Positions 26,918 through 35,375 of a stretch of DNA of 64,000 bases are shown here, one piece after another. The stretch covers positions 186,001 to 250,000 of the forward strand of contig JAEWJZ010000029.1 of assembly GCA_023386315.1 (NCBI GenBank), given 5' to 3'. A model generated the notes under the pieces. That model was not told the DNA's origin. It saw only the letters and a program-made list of their open reading frames with translations, and did not search any database. Each line of letters begins with the position of its first letter. Position 1 is the stretch's first letter. Position numbers and translations under genes: made by a program. Source of the stretch: Bacillota bacterium. Lineage in GTDB: Bacteria > Bacillota > Clostridia > Lachnospirales > Lachnospiraceae.

Positions 26918-26927
26918 TACATTTGTA
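26918..26927. promoter_or_regulatory. BlaI/CopY-type box (TACATTTGTA)
   Basis: A TACA-NN-TGTA palindrome identical in core to the two boxes at 27360-27395, on the other side of the small secreted-protein gene. The surrounding 26714-26979 is A+T-rich and holds no gene that I can see. Confidence 0.4.
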
Positions 26928-26979
26928 GTTTTAATACCATTTTATACTACACAGATATATTTGTTAATAATATAGTTAG

Positions 26980-27339
26980 TTATTTTGAATGTTTTATGTT
27001 TGTGCAGGCACCAATACTGTCAAATGAAAATTTTTTACCATCGATGGTTATGGTGGTGTCAACAGCCGCAACTCCTTGATTGTCAAAATAGTACCAGTAT
27101 TTTTCATGCATTAACCAGCCTTTTACATATTTACCATCTATCTTACAATACAATTTGCCACCTTCGTGGATCCATTCCATCTTTGTTGATTTGGCTGTTT
27201 TATTGTTTTGATCAGTTTGTGATTCAACAACAGCAGAGCTTTTATTTGCCATAGCACTGGCTGATATGGGCATTACCGCTAATACAGAAGCGCATGCAAA
27301 TGCAGCAGCAATCATTTTTTTTGAAAATAAATGTTTCAT
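26980..27339 (-). CDS. small secreted protein with a cell-wall/glucan-binding-like repeat
   Basis: 119 residues. A Sec signal peptide (basic start, AAAFACASVLAVMPISASAMA) is followed by a short polar linker and one to two aromatic repeats, GWLMHEKYWYYFDNQGVA, of the CW_binding_1/choline-binding type. The mature part is small and could associate with surface polysaccharide. The ATG at 27339 has AAAAGGAGG nearby; an earlier in-frame ATG has none. Paired TACA-NN-TGTA boxes sit immediately upstream, suggesting BlaI/CopY-type repression. Function unknown. Confidence 0.65.
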   Translation of the reverse strand: MKHLFSKKMIAAAFACASVLAVMPISASAMANKSSAVVESQTDQNNKTAKSTKMEWIHEGGKLYCKIDGKYVKGWLMHEKYWYYFDNQGVAAVDTTITIDGKKFSFDSIGACTNIKHSK

Positions 27340-27354
27340 TTCAATCCTCCTTTT

Positions 27355-27400
27355 CAATCTACAAATGTAAACATAATTAGTAGTTTACATTTGTAGATTG
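27355..27400. promoter_or_regulatory. 18-bp inverted repeat carrying two TACA-NN-TGTA boxes
   Basis: Perfect 18-bp arms (27355-27372 and 27383-27400) separated by 10 bases. Each arm contains a self-palindromic box, TACAAATGTA (27360-27369) and TACATTTGTA (27386-27395). TACA-NN-TGTA is the operator core of BlaI/MecI/CopY repressors. It lies directly upstream of the secreted-protein gene. Confidence 0.6.
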
Positions 27401-27545
27401 AAATTGTCAATACTTTTTTATTTCATGAAGCAGGTTTGGAAAGCAGGTGATTTTTATCAGGATGAAAAAATCAGGGCGAGAATTCTATGTAATGAATTCT
27501 TCCCCTGATCTTTTTCGTATAAAAATATAATTGTTGTTGTAAGAC

Positions 27546-28508
27546 CTAATATTTAACACCTTTCCAGTAGAGAGGCTTATACACATTTGCTTCTTCCGGC
27601 AGAGAAACATCTTTCATCGCCCACTGGTAAAATTCCTCAAATCCGGTCCGGTCCACGATATAACCGATATGCTCCTTCCCGCCCGGAGCGGTGGTATCAA
27701 TGTATTTAGTCACATAATCATAGGTGTTGAGAATAATTTTTAAAATGCTTTCCTCGTCTGCCCATTTGATGAAATCCTCGCCCATGCGGGGGTTTTTCTT
27801 TCCGGTCCGGCCAAAAAGTGTGAGACGGTAAAACTTCTCCTGACTTCTGGTCCAGGCACGGGTCGGGCAGGCAAGAACACATTCACCGCAGCCAATGCAG
27901 GTCTCATGGTTGCGTTTCACCTTGCAGTTTACCGTTTCAAGAGCCCCTGTAGATTTCCGCTTGCATGCCTTAACGCAGGCGCCGCAGTTGACACACCGGT
28001 CTGCATCGTAGTGGGGAAGTGTCATTCCCATAATGCCGAAATCATGCATTCGCACCTTGGCGCAGTCGTTGGGACAGCCGGTGAGTGCGATTTTAAAGTG
28101 GAGGTTGTTTGGAAAAACCGCTTTCTCTATTTTCTTTGCCAGCTCCGCTGTATTATAGCAGGCATAAGGGCAGACGTTGTTGCCGATACATGCGGTAATA
28201 TTCCGGGTTCCGGCAGCGCTGTAACCCTGCCCTGATTTTTCCTGATTAATATCCAGACCTTCAATAATCGGCTGGAGGAGGGCATTGACCTTTGGAATAT
28301 CCGCAAATGGAATTCCGGGGATCTCAAAACCCTGTCTGGAGGTAATGTGTACCGTGCCGTTTCCGTAAGTATCGGCAATATTCTGAATCATAGGTAAAAA
28401 TCTGGCCTCTAAGTGACCGCCGGGAACCCGGATGCGGGAGGCGGTAAGACCTCTGTGTTTCGTTACCCGGAAAGCATTTTTTTTCAGTTCCTTTGTGTTG
28501 ATATCCAT
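27546..28508 (-). CDS. asrC: anaerobic sulfite reductase subunit C
   Basis: 320 residues. The siroheme-[4Fe-4S] signature cysteines lie in CPYACYNTAELAKKI and LTGCPNDCAKVRMHDFG, with sulfite/nitrite reductase N-terminal features (RVPGGHLEARFL, TSRQGFEIPG). Two ferredoxin-type clusters follow, CVNCGACVKACKRKS and CIGCGECVLACPTRAW. AsrC is the catalytic subunit that reduces sulfite to sulfide with electrons from AsrA/AsrB. Last gene of the FNT-asrA-asrB-asrC operon. Confidence 0.94.
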   Translation of the reverse strand: MDINTKELKKNAFRVTKHRGLTASRIRVPGGHLEARFLPMIQNIADTYGNGTVHITSRQGFEIPGIPFADIPKVNALLQPIIEGLDINQEKSGQGYSAAGTRNITACIGNNVCPYACYNTAELAKKIEKAVFPNNLHFKIALTGCPNDCAKVRMHDFGIMGMTLPHYDADRCVNCGACVKACKRKSTGALETVNCKVKRNHETCIGCGECVLACPTRAWTRSQEKFYRLTLFGRTGKKNPRMGEDFIKWADEESILKIILNTYDYVTKYIDTTAPGGKEHIGYIVDRTGFEEFYQWAMKDVSLPEEANVYKPLYWKGVKY

Positions 28509-28523
28509 AAGACGTTCCCCTTT

Positions 28524-29324
28524 CTAATCCAAGAGTTTGCGGCCTTTGGTAAATGGAAAGACAGGTCCGTCCAGGCACACATAGGTGTCATCAATTTTAC
28601 AGTGTCCGCATTTGCCGATTCCGCAGCACATTTTCCGTTCATGGGAAATCCAGATATTTTCTTCTTTCAGTCCGATATCCAAAAGTCCCTGAGTGGTAAA
28701 ACGCATCATTGCAGGAGGTCCCACCACGATTGCAGTGGTTTCTTCTTTATTTTTCAGCTTTAATTTAGGTATATACTGGGTGACCAGCCCGATCTGGCAG
28801 GCAGTGTCGTCATCTGCGCAGTCAACGGTCAGTATGACTTCCATCGCCTGTTTCCATTTGCCGAAGTCTTCCAGAAAAAGAATGTCCTTCGGTGTTTTAA
28901 ATCCGGCGATGAGGGTCATGCCCTTTGTTTCTTCCATATGGCCGGAAAAATAGTCAACCACACCTTTTACAGGAGAAAGTCCGGTTCCGCCGGCTATGAC
29001 CAGCAGTTCTTTTCCACGGAAATTTTCTATGTCAAATCCATTTCCGTAAGGTCCTCTTAAAAACAGGCTGTCTCCCTGATACCGCTCAAAGATTTCCCCT
29101 GTCACCTTTCCTACCCGGCGAATGGTTAAATCCACTGAATCCTCCCGGATGCCGCTGACTGAGATGGGAGCTTCCCCAAACTTTGGAATGGAAACCTCGA
29201 AAAACTGACCCGGTTTTACGTCTCCATGATAAGCCATGCGGAAAGTGTATTCAATGTCCGTATGACGGATTACCTCTTTAATTTCAGAACGGAAGGGAAG
29301 ATATTCATTATGATTCATTTCCAT
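28524..29324 (-). CDS. asrB: anaerobic sulfite reductase subunit B
   Basis: 266 residues of the ferredoxin-NADP reductase/dihydroorotate-dehydrogenase-electron-transfer family: flavin-binding LRGPYGNGF, pyridine-nucleotide region VIAGGTGLSPVKGVVDY and IVVGPPAMM, and a C-terminal [2Fe-2S] motif CCGIGKCGHCKIDDTYVC. It takes electrons from NAD(P)H for AsrC. The start overlaps the end of asrA by 17 bases. Confidence 0.94.
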   Translation of the reverse strand: MEMNHNEYLPFRSEIKEVIRHTDIEYTFRMAYHGDVKPGQFFEVSIPKFGEAPISVSGIREDSVDLTIRRVGKVTGEIFERYQGDSLFLRGPYGNGFDIENFRGKELLVIAGGTGLSPVKGVVDYFSGHMEETKGMTLIAGFKTPKDILFLEDFGKWKQAMEVILTVDCADDDTACQIGLVTQYIPKLKLKNKEETTAIVVGPPAMMRFTTQGLLDIGLKEENIWISHERKMCCGIGKCGHCKIDDTYVCLDGPVFPFTKGRKLLD

Positions 29325-30327
29325 TTACCTCCTTCATGGCATCTTCCAGCTGATTGATGCAGTGGGAAAATGAGATGTACTCCGGGCAGACATCGTCGCA
29401 CCGGCCACAGCCCACGCACATATGAATACCGTTGCGTTTTTTGTAATCATATACTTTATGCATCACCTTAAAGCGCATGCGCTGACCGTTATTCTGGCGG
29501 TAGCTGCCGCCGCCGGCCACATCGGTGAAACCATCTGTCATACAGGAAGCCCAGACTCTGCGGCGTTCTCCAGCTTTGCCGTTATCGGTATAGAAAATGT
29601 CCTGCATGGTAAAGCAGGTACAGGTTGGACATACAAAGTTGCACCGACCGCAGTTTATGCATCGGGTGTCATATTGTTTCCACATGGATGCTTTCATGAC
29701 CTCTAAGGAGAGAGACTGGGGGATGTTTACCTGTGTCTGTGTTTCGGTTACATAGGAAGGGGAGACAACCTCCTGTTTTGTGCATACCGCAGCAAACAAC
29801 TCATCCCACTCCGGATTTTTATTATCAATTCTAACTCCCTCTTCCGAAAACTCCATGGAAGCATGATAATCGTCTGAACGGTTGGTTCCCATATCAACAC
29901 AGAAACAGCTCTCAAAGGATTCTTTACAGCCCATAAGTACGAATTTAACCCGGTCCCGGAGGCGTTTGTAATAAGGGTCCTCCGCTCCGTTATGGAGATA
30001 CATGGTATCTAAGCGTTTTACCGCATGAAGATCGCAGCTACGCAGAAAAATAATGGCCTGCTTCACAGGGGCGTCCGGTTCCTTCACGGAATTTTCGGTA
30101 AAATAGAATAAGGTTTCAGAGATTGGAAGAAGAATCTCTTTAAATGAAAAATCGGATTTTTTATCAAAGACGATTTCTTCTATGGACTGGATTTCGCCGT
30201 AATGAACAGAGTCCGTATCGGAAAATGCGCCGCCGTTTCTCAACAGCACTGGAGCATAGATGACAGAATCCTTTTTCCACCGGCGAAATACCTCATTAAT
30301 GTCTTTTGCATTCAGAATATATCCCAT
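29308..30327 (-). CDS. asrA: anaerobic sulfite reductase subunit A
   Basis: 339 residues of the 4Fe-4S AsrA/HdrC-like family. Two cluster motifs are present: CINCGRCNFVCPTCTC around residue 225 and CVGCGRCDDVCPEYIS near the C-terminus. N-terminal segments such as AIIFLRSCDLHAVKRLD are typical. It relays electrons between AsrB and AsrC. Begins one base after the FNT gene, within one operon. Confidence 0.93.
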   Translation of the reverse strand: MGYILNAKDINEVFRRWKKDSVIYAPVLLRNGGAFSDTDSVHYGEIQSIEEIVFDKKSDFSFKEILLPISETLFYFTENSVKEPDAPVKQAIIFLRSCDLHAVKRLDTMYLHNGAEDPYYKRLRDRVKFVLMGCKESFESCFCVDMGTNRSDDYHASMEFSEEGVRIDNKNPEWDELFAAVCTKQEVVSPSYVTETQTQVNIPQSLSLEVMKASMWKQYDTRCINCGRCNFVCPTCTCFTMQDIFYTDNGKAGERRRVWASCMTDGFTDVAGGGSYRQNNGQRMRFKVMHKVYDYKKRNGIHMCVGCGRCDDVCPEYISFSHCINQLEDAMKEVNGNES

Positions 30328-30328
30328 G

Positions 30329-31096
30329 CTAAGCCTCCTTTTTTCCGGAAATCAGATAGTAGGGAACAGCCGTAAATAAAATCCCGCCTGCCATATTGCC
30401 AAGAGTTACAACCAGAATATTATAAAAATATCCGGAAAGAGAGACAGCCGCTTCGCCTGGACTTAAGATTCCCACAGTGAGAAGTGTCATGTTTGCAATG
30501 CTGTGTTCATAACCGCTGGTAATGAACGCAAAGAGACACCAGAATACCATGATTAATTTCCCGCTTTCTGATTTGCAGCGGAAGCCGCACCAGATAGCGA
30601 GGCATACTAAAATGTTGCAGAGAACTGCCCTCAAAAAGAGAGGAATAAGGGGGAGTGCCATTTTTGCAGCAGCAGCATTTGCCATGAATTCTCCCACAGG
30701 ACCCTTTGCCAGTCCGGCACCCCAGAAAATAAGGGCAAGGAGAATGGAACCGGCCCAGTTTCCAAGTAAACATACCACCCACAGCTTTACCGCTTGTGGA
30801 AATGTGACCGTACCCCTGAAAACACCCCCAGCCATAACTAAATTATTGCCGGTAAAAAGTTCCGCACCTGCCATAACAACAAGACTGAGAGCGATGCCGA
30901 AGGATACACCCATAATAATTTTGACGTAAGGCTGGCTTGAGATCATTCCTCCTGCGGAGAAAATAAGCAGAATTCCAAAACCAACATAAATACCCGCCAG
31001 CATGGACGCAACCCAGTAACCAACAGGATTGTTTTTAAGAAATTTTGATTTGTTTTCCGCTGTTTTTGCTAATGTTGAATATTCTTCCTGAAACAT
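30329..31096 (-). CDS. formate/nitrite-family channel, probable hydrosulfide channel of the asr operon
   Basis: 255 residues with six hydrophobic segments, starting MFQEEYSTLAKTAENK. FNT-family features include AGAELFTGNNLVMAGG, LLGNWAGSILLALIF and GYEHSIANM. FNT genes placed directly ahead of asrABC belong to the branch shown in Clostridioides difficile to conduct hydrosulfide, so it should release the sulfide that AsrC makes. The ATG at 31096 has AAAGGAGG at the right distance; a longer in-frame reading does not. Confidence 0.85.
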   Translation of the reverse strand: MFQEEYSTLAKTAENKSKFLKNNPVGYWVASMLAGIYVGFGILLIFSAGGMISSQPYVKIIMGVSFGIALSLVVMAGAELFTGNNLVMAGGVFRGTVTFPQAVKLWVVCLLGNWAGSILLALIFWGAGLAKGPVGEFMANAAAAKMALPLIPLFLRAVLCNILVCLAIWCGFRCKSESGKLIMVFWCLFAFITSGYEHSIANMTLLTVGILSPGEAAVSLSGYFYNILVVTLGNMAGGILFTAVPYYLISGKKEA

Positions 31097-31141
31097 AAAC
31101 AACCTCCTTTGTTTATTTTTTATCAAACTACCCACAAAAAC

Positions 31142-31147
31142 AGTATA
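31142..31147 (-). promoter_or_regulatory. predicted -10 of the FNT-asrABC promoter
   Basis: TATACT on the minus strand with a predicted start near 31135. There is no good -35, which fits an activator-dependent promoter: the palindrome at 31165-31188 is centred about 41.5 bases upstream of that start. Confidence 0.45.
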
Positions 31148-31164
31148 ATCAACAAATAAAAAAA

Positions 31165-31188
31165 TCACCGTGATTTATATCACGGTGA
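31165..31188. promoter_or_regulatory. Crp/Fnr-like palindrome, also the terminator of the regulator gene
   Basis: TCACCGTGA, a 6-base centre, TCACGGTGA: a perfect 9-bp dyad. In the Crp register it reads CGTGA-N6-TCACG, close to TGTGA-N6-TCACA. On the minus strand it is followed by TTTTTTTATTTG, so it can also form a Rho-independent terminator that overlaps the stop codon of the Crp/Fnr-family gene. Confidence 0.6.
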
Positions 31189-31866
31189 CTTAAAAAAAAC
31201 AGACAGGGCGTCCCGGTCAGGGATGATAAATTTCCCCCGCCGGACCAGGACCAGCCCCTGTTCGGTTAAATGCTTCAGCTGACGGGATACGGTTTCCCGT
31301 CTGGATCCCAGCATATCTGCCAGATAAGTAACACTTAAATCCATGTTGATTAAGGTCCCTTCCTCATCGGGGATGCCGTAATCCTTGGACAGCCGCCACA
31401 GCTTTGCTGCAATCTTCTTTTCCCCATGTACGGAGTTGGAGGTGTTCTTTAACTGGCGGTATAAGCGCCGGTTTTTTAAAGCAAGGGAATCAAGAATCAG
31501 TTTCGTCAGTTCAAAATCCTGGCGCATGACAGCCAGAATATCCATCTTTCCAAAGCACAGAACCAGAGATGGTTCAAAGGCTTCGCAGTTAATGGAAGCT
31601 GGCATATTCTGCAAGACTTCTTCGTTCACCAATTCCCCTTTTCCCAGAAGAAAAATGGTTTTTCTCTCTCCCTGGGAGTTGATTTTATACAGGGATACGA
31701 AACCGGTTACTACAATATAAAGCGTTTGGTTCATTTCCTTATCCCAAAACAAGTGTGACCCTTTGGGAAAACGCCGGAGGCTGCTGCAGGCCATCAGTGC
31801 AGCAGTTGATTTTTCAGATATATTTTGGAAAATCTCAATACAGGAACAGGCTTCTTTTATATCCAT
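31180..31866 (-). CDS. Crp/Fnr-family transcriptional regulator
   Basis: About 228 residues: a cyclic-nucleotide-binding-like beta-roll (about 10-130) and a C-terminal winged helix with the recognition element GSRRETVSRQLKHLTEQGLV. N-terminal cysteines (ACSC and one at about residue 27) are present but do not match the E. coli FNR spacing, so a sensing cluster is uncertain. An ATG at 31878 is also possible; it lies one base from the AGGAG site, so 31866 is preferred. Located just upstream of FNT-asrABC, it likely activates that operon in response to redox state or sulfite. Confidence 0.85.
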   Translation of the reverse strand: MDIKEACSCIEIFQNISEKSTAALMACSSLRRFPKGSHLFWDKEMNQTLYIVVTGFVSLYKINSQGERKTIFLLGKGELVNEEVLQNMPASINCEAFEPSLVLCFGKMDILAVMRQDFELTKLILDSLALKNRRLYRQLKNTSNSVHGEKKIAAKLWRLSKDYGIPDEEGTLINMDLSVTYLADMLGSRRETVSRQLKHLTEQGLVLVRRGKFIIPDRDALSVFFKSP

Positions 31867-31985
31867 GGGAATCCACATTCTCCTTTTGTACCATTATCTT
31901 GCGTTTTATTAAGAAGTATTATACTATACCATGAAATTGAACGCAAGAAATACGAAAACTGTCCGATACACCCTGATACACGCCT

Positions 31986-33527
31986 TTATTCACCCCCATT
32001 TTTCATCATATGAGCCCCCAATAGCAGCACCAGATAAAAGATACTTAAGATCCCGATGTGCAGCGCCGTTTTAATAAACAGGGGCAGAGCTGCAAATGGA
32101 TCGAGAAAGGAAAAAGCGGCATAATAGATTCCGATTGCCAGCAGCATGAGTGCCGATGGCTTTGCGATCATATCCCATGCATTCCATACAAAATCCACCA
32201 TTTTCCTCAAAGTAAGCACATGCATGAAAGCCAGCAGCAGTTCGCTGGCCAGTGCGCCCACCAGATATGCGAATATTCCCAGCCGCGGGATGCCAAAAAG
32301 CACAAACAGGAGCCGGAGCGACATGGCGATTACATTCTGGGTGAAGGTGATGGAGGTTTTCCCAAGCCCGTTTAAGATACTTCCCATGGTGGTAGCCATG
32401 TAAAGAAATGGGCAGAGCCATGCCAGTATGGTCATATACTGACCGGCAGAGCTGTCCTTAAACACGCTTACTCCCAGGTCATTGCCGAATAAAGTGAAAA
32501 TTCCGATACAGAGAATTCCCACATACATACAGTAGCGCAGGGACATGGAAATAGCGGTTCCGATCCGTTTCTCATTCCCCTCTGACTGGGCCTCCGCTAC
32601 CGTGGGCAGCAAAAGCACTGCCAGGGAATTAAATACGGTGGAAGGAAACAAAATAAAGGGCAGTGCCATCCCGGTTAATACTCCGTATACGGAAAATGCA
32701 GCCGAATCCGAGAGACCGGACATCTGCAGTCTGCTTGGGATGAGTATGGCCTCTGCGCTGGCAAGAACATTTAAAACCAGCCGGTTTCCCATGAGAGGAA
32801 GTGCAAGATGAAGGAGACCCGGAGCTGTTTCACTGAAATGAGAAGAGTCATAGGCAAAGTCTTCTGCCATATTCGGCGGGAAAAAGCGGTAGGCAAAGAC
32901 GGTAAACAGAGACGAAGCAATTTCCCCGATTAAATGTCCCATGACTGCCAGCTGGACAGTAATGGTAATTCCTGACCGGATCATAATGTCAGCAATGAGA
33001 AAAACCGCGCCGATTCTTACAATCTGCTCCATAATCTGGGCTAATGCCGGAACGGAGGGACGCTGCATACCATAATAGTAACCGTTGATACAGGCATGGA
33101 TTGCTGCGCAGGGAACCGATACGGCAAGAAACGTAAGGAGAGGGGCACAGCGCGGCTCCATTAATATGGAACCTGCGATAAAGTCCTTAAACTGAATAAT
33201 GAAATAAGCCAGTATCATGGAAATAGCCACTGAAATGACCAGACCGCTTCGAAATACAGAACGGCCCTTCTTCACATTAGCGGCTACGGACTGGGATATG
33301 GCGGTTTGAATGGAACCTGCACAAAGAGCAAAGCAGATCCCAAAAACCGGATGAATCAGATTAAAAATACCCAGACCCTCAGCTCCGATGGTACGGGAGA
33401 GAAAGATCCGGTAAAAAAAGCCCAGCACCCGGGTGATGAGCCCGGCTGACGTAAGAAGAAGCGTGCCGGTCAGTAGCGCATATTTTCTTTTTGAAAGTTT
33501 TCTGGGGATCTTTAGGGAATCATTCAT
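31986..33527 (-). CDS. SpoVB-like polysaccharide/lipid flippase (MOP superfamily)
   Basis: 513 residues with about 14 membrane helices. The N-terminus (LLTSAGLITRVLGFFYRIFLSRTIGAEGLGIFNL) is typical of stage V sporulation protein B and its YkvU/MurJ-like relatives. SpoVB is needed for spore cortex formation in Bacillus and the family flips lipid-linked precursors. It stands as a single gene between the Crp/Fnr regulator and the divergent isc operon; its presence supports a spore-forming host. Confidence 0.85.
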   Translation of the reverse strand: MNDSLKIPRKLSKRKYALLTGTLLLTSAGLITRVLGFFYRIFLSRTIGAEGLGIFNLIHPVFGICFALCAGSIQTAISQSVAANVKKGRSVFRSGLVISVAISMILAYFIIQFKDFIAGSILMEPRCAPLLTFLAVSVPCAAIHACINGYYYGMQRPSVPALAQIMEQIVRIGAVFLIADIMIRSGITITVQLAVMGHLIGEIASSLFTVFAYRFFPPNMAEDFAYDSSHFSETAPGLLHLALPLMGNRLVLNVLASAEAILIPSRLQMSGLSDSAAFSVYGVLTGMALPFILFPSTVFNSLAVLLLPTVAEAQSEGNEKRIGTAISMSLRYCMYVGILCIGIFTLFGNDLGVSVFKDSSAGQYMTILAWLCPFLYMATTMGSILNGLGKTSITFTQNVIAMSLRLLFVLFGIPRLGIFAYLVGALASELLLAFMHVLTLRKMVDFVWNAWDMIAKPSALMLLAIGIYYAAFSFLDPFAALPLFIKTALHIGILSIFYLVLLLGAHMMKNGGE

Positions 33528-33594
33528 GAAATCTCCTGAAAAAGAGAATTATTATAAATATATGGAAATTGTTCTTTCTTCATGACATATTCAT

Positions 33595-33639
33595 AATGAG
33601 AATCATTCCTATTGAATTTCTAGGAAATGTGTGTATAAT
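33595..33639 (+). promoter_or_regulatory. isc operon promoter with a Fur-like box
   Basis: TTGAAT (33612-33617), a 16-base spacer and TATAAT (33634-33639). Immediately upstream, AATGAGAATCATT (33595-33607) differs by one base from the Fur core AATGATAATCATT. Confidence 0.5.
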
Positions 33640-33696
33640 AGAAAATGTAGATGAAGCTTTTAACTTTAGAACTACAGAAAGGCGGAACTAACAAAT

Positions 33697-34881
33697 ATGA
33701 AGCAACTGATTTATTTAGACAACGCAGCGACGACCAAAACCAGACCAGAGGTCGTAGAAGCCATGCTGCCTTACTTTACGGAATATTATGGCAATCCATC
33801 TTCCGTATACGAATTTTCCGGTATTTCGAAGAAAGCGGTTCAGGAATCCAGAGAGATCATCGCGAATTCTCTTGGAGCCAAGGCAAACGAGATTTATTTT
33901 ACAGCCGGCGGTTCTGAATCCGACAACTGGGCTCTCATTGCAACAGCAGAAGCCTATGCAGAAAAAGGAAAACACATTATTACCAGTAAAATCGAACATC
34001 ATGCCGTGCTCCATACCTGTGAGTATTTAGAAAAACGCGGTTTTGATATCACTTATCTGAATGTAGATGAGAATGGTTCCATAAAGTTAGACGAGCTGAA
34101 AAAAGCCATTCGTCCTGACACCATCCTCATTTCTGTCATGTTTGCCAATAACGAGATCGGCACCATTGAGCCCATTAAGGAAATTGGTGAGATTGCAAAA
34201 GAGCATAAGATCTTATTTCATACCGATGCAGTTCAGGCATTCGGTCATGTGCCAATCAACGTAGATGATTATCACATTGATATGTTAAGCGCCAGCGGTC
34301 ATAAGATTAACGGACCAAAGGGAATCGGATTTTTATATATCAGAGCCGGTGTGAAGTCCCGTTCCTTTGTTCATGGAGGCGGCCAGGAGAGAAAACGCCG
34401 TGCAGGAACAGAGAATGTAACAGGAATCGTAGGTTTCGGTAAAGCGGTGGAACTTGCAGTGGCAGGAATGGAAGAAAGAACCCGCAAAGAGACAGAGCTT
34501 CGTGAATATTTAATGGAACGTGTTATGAAAGAGGTTCCATACACCAGAATTAACGGCAGCAGAAAGAGCCGCCTTTCCAATAATGTAAATTTTGCCTTCC
34601 AGTTTATTGAGGGAGAATCCTTACTGATCATGCTGGACATGAAAGGAATCTGCGGATCCAGCGGTTCTGCATGTACTTCAGGCTCCTTAGATCCGTCCCA
34701 TGTACTGCTGGCAATCGGCCTTCCTCATGAGATCGCCCACGGTTCTCTTCGTCTGACTCTTGATGAGGTTAATACCGTGGAAGAAATGGATTACGTAGTG
34801 GAAGCCATCAAGGAAATCGTAGCGAAGCTTCGCAGCATGTCTCCTCTTTATGAGGATTATATCAAGCATCAGGGGAAATAG
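33697..34881 (+). CDS. iscS: cysteine desulfurase (IscS/NifS type)
   Basis: 394 residues. Class V aminotransferase fold: IYLDNAATTKTRPEVVEAM, the PLP lysine in SASGHKINGPKGIGFLYI, and the catalytic cysteine in the loop GSSGSACTSGSLDPSH. It removes sulfur from cysteine for Fe-S clusters and, with MnmA, for tRNA thiolation. It lies 41 bases ahead of the IscU scaffold gene. No iscR or hscA/B is visible, the usual clostridial arrangement. Because the nif operon has no nifS/nifU, this pair probably supplies nitrogenase as well. Confidence 0.93.
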   Translation: MKQLIYLDNAATTKTRPEVVEAMLPYFTEYYGNPSSVYEFSGISKKAVQESREIIANSLGAKANEIYFTAGGSESDNWALIATAEAYAEKGKHIITSKIEHHAVLHTCEYLEKRGFDITYLNVDENGSIKLDELKKAIRPDTILISVMFANNEIGTIEPIKEIGEIAKEHKILFHTDAVQAFGHVPINVDDYHIDMLSASGHKINGPKGIGFLYIRAGVKSRSFVHGGGQERKRRAGTENVTGIVGFGKAVELAVAGMEERTRKETELREYLMERVMKEVPYTRINGSRKSRLSNNVNFAFQFIEGESLLIMLDMKGICGSSGSACTSGSLDPSHVLLAIGLPHEIAHGSLRLTLDEVNTVEEMDYVVEAIKEIVAKLRSMSPLYEDYIKHQGK

Positions 34882-34922
34882 TACAGGGTAGATGAATTAC
34901 CAGAAAGTGGAGAATATAGAAT

Positions 34923-35360
34923 ATGTATACAGAAAAAGTAATGGATCATTTTGAGCACCCGAGAAATGTGGGAGAGATAGAGAACGCCAGCGGTATGGGT
35001 ACTGTTGGTAATGCAAAATGCGGCGATATTATGAGAATTTATCTGGATATTGATGAGAACCAGATTATTCAGGATGTAAAATTTAAGACCTTTGGATGCG
35101 GTGCGGCGGTAGCTACCAGCAGCATGGCAACAGAGATGGTAAAAGGTAAATCAGTTCAGGAAGCCATGGAGGTAACCAACAAGGCCGTATGTGAGGCACT
35201 TGATGGTCTGCCCCCTGTAAAAGTCCACTGCTCCTTACTGGCCGAAGAGGCAATCCATGCTGCTTTATGGGATTATGCAACCAAGCATGGCATTGAGATT
35301 GATGGCTTAAAGAAGCCAAAGTCTGATATCGGCGAGGAAGAAGTAGAAGAAGAATATTAA
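34923..35360 (+). CDS. iscU: Fe-S cluster scaffold (IscU/NifU N-domain type)
   Basis: 145 residues with the three scaffold cysteines in GNAKCGDIM, TFGCGAAVATSSM and VKVHCSLLAEEAI, starting MYTEKVMDHFEHPRNVGEI. It extends the scaffold domain by an acidic C-terminal tail (GEEEVEEEY). It builds [2Fe-2S]/[4Fe-4S] clusters with sulfur from IscS. Second gene of iscS-iscU-mnmA. Confidence 0.92.
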   Translation: MYTEKVMDHFEHPRNVGEIENASGMGTVGNAKCGDIMRIYLDIDENQIIQDVKFKTFGCGAAVATSSMATEMVKGKSVQEAMEVTNKAVCEALDGLPPVKVHCSLLAEEAIHAALWDYATKHGIEIDGLKKPKSDIGEEEVEEEY

Positions 35361-35375
35361 TGGAAATGGAATACT

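Noticed and set aside
26891..27254. Plus-strand frames opposite the small secreted protein
   Set aside because: The minus-strand gene has a clear signal peptide, repeat domain and AAGGAGG site, whereas the plus-strand frames have none.
33651..33917. Out-of-phase open frame over the start of iscS
   Set aside because: It is a shadow of the strongly conserved cysteine desulfurase frame.
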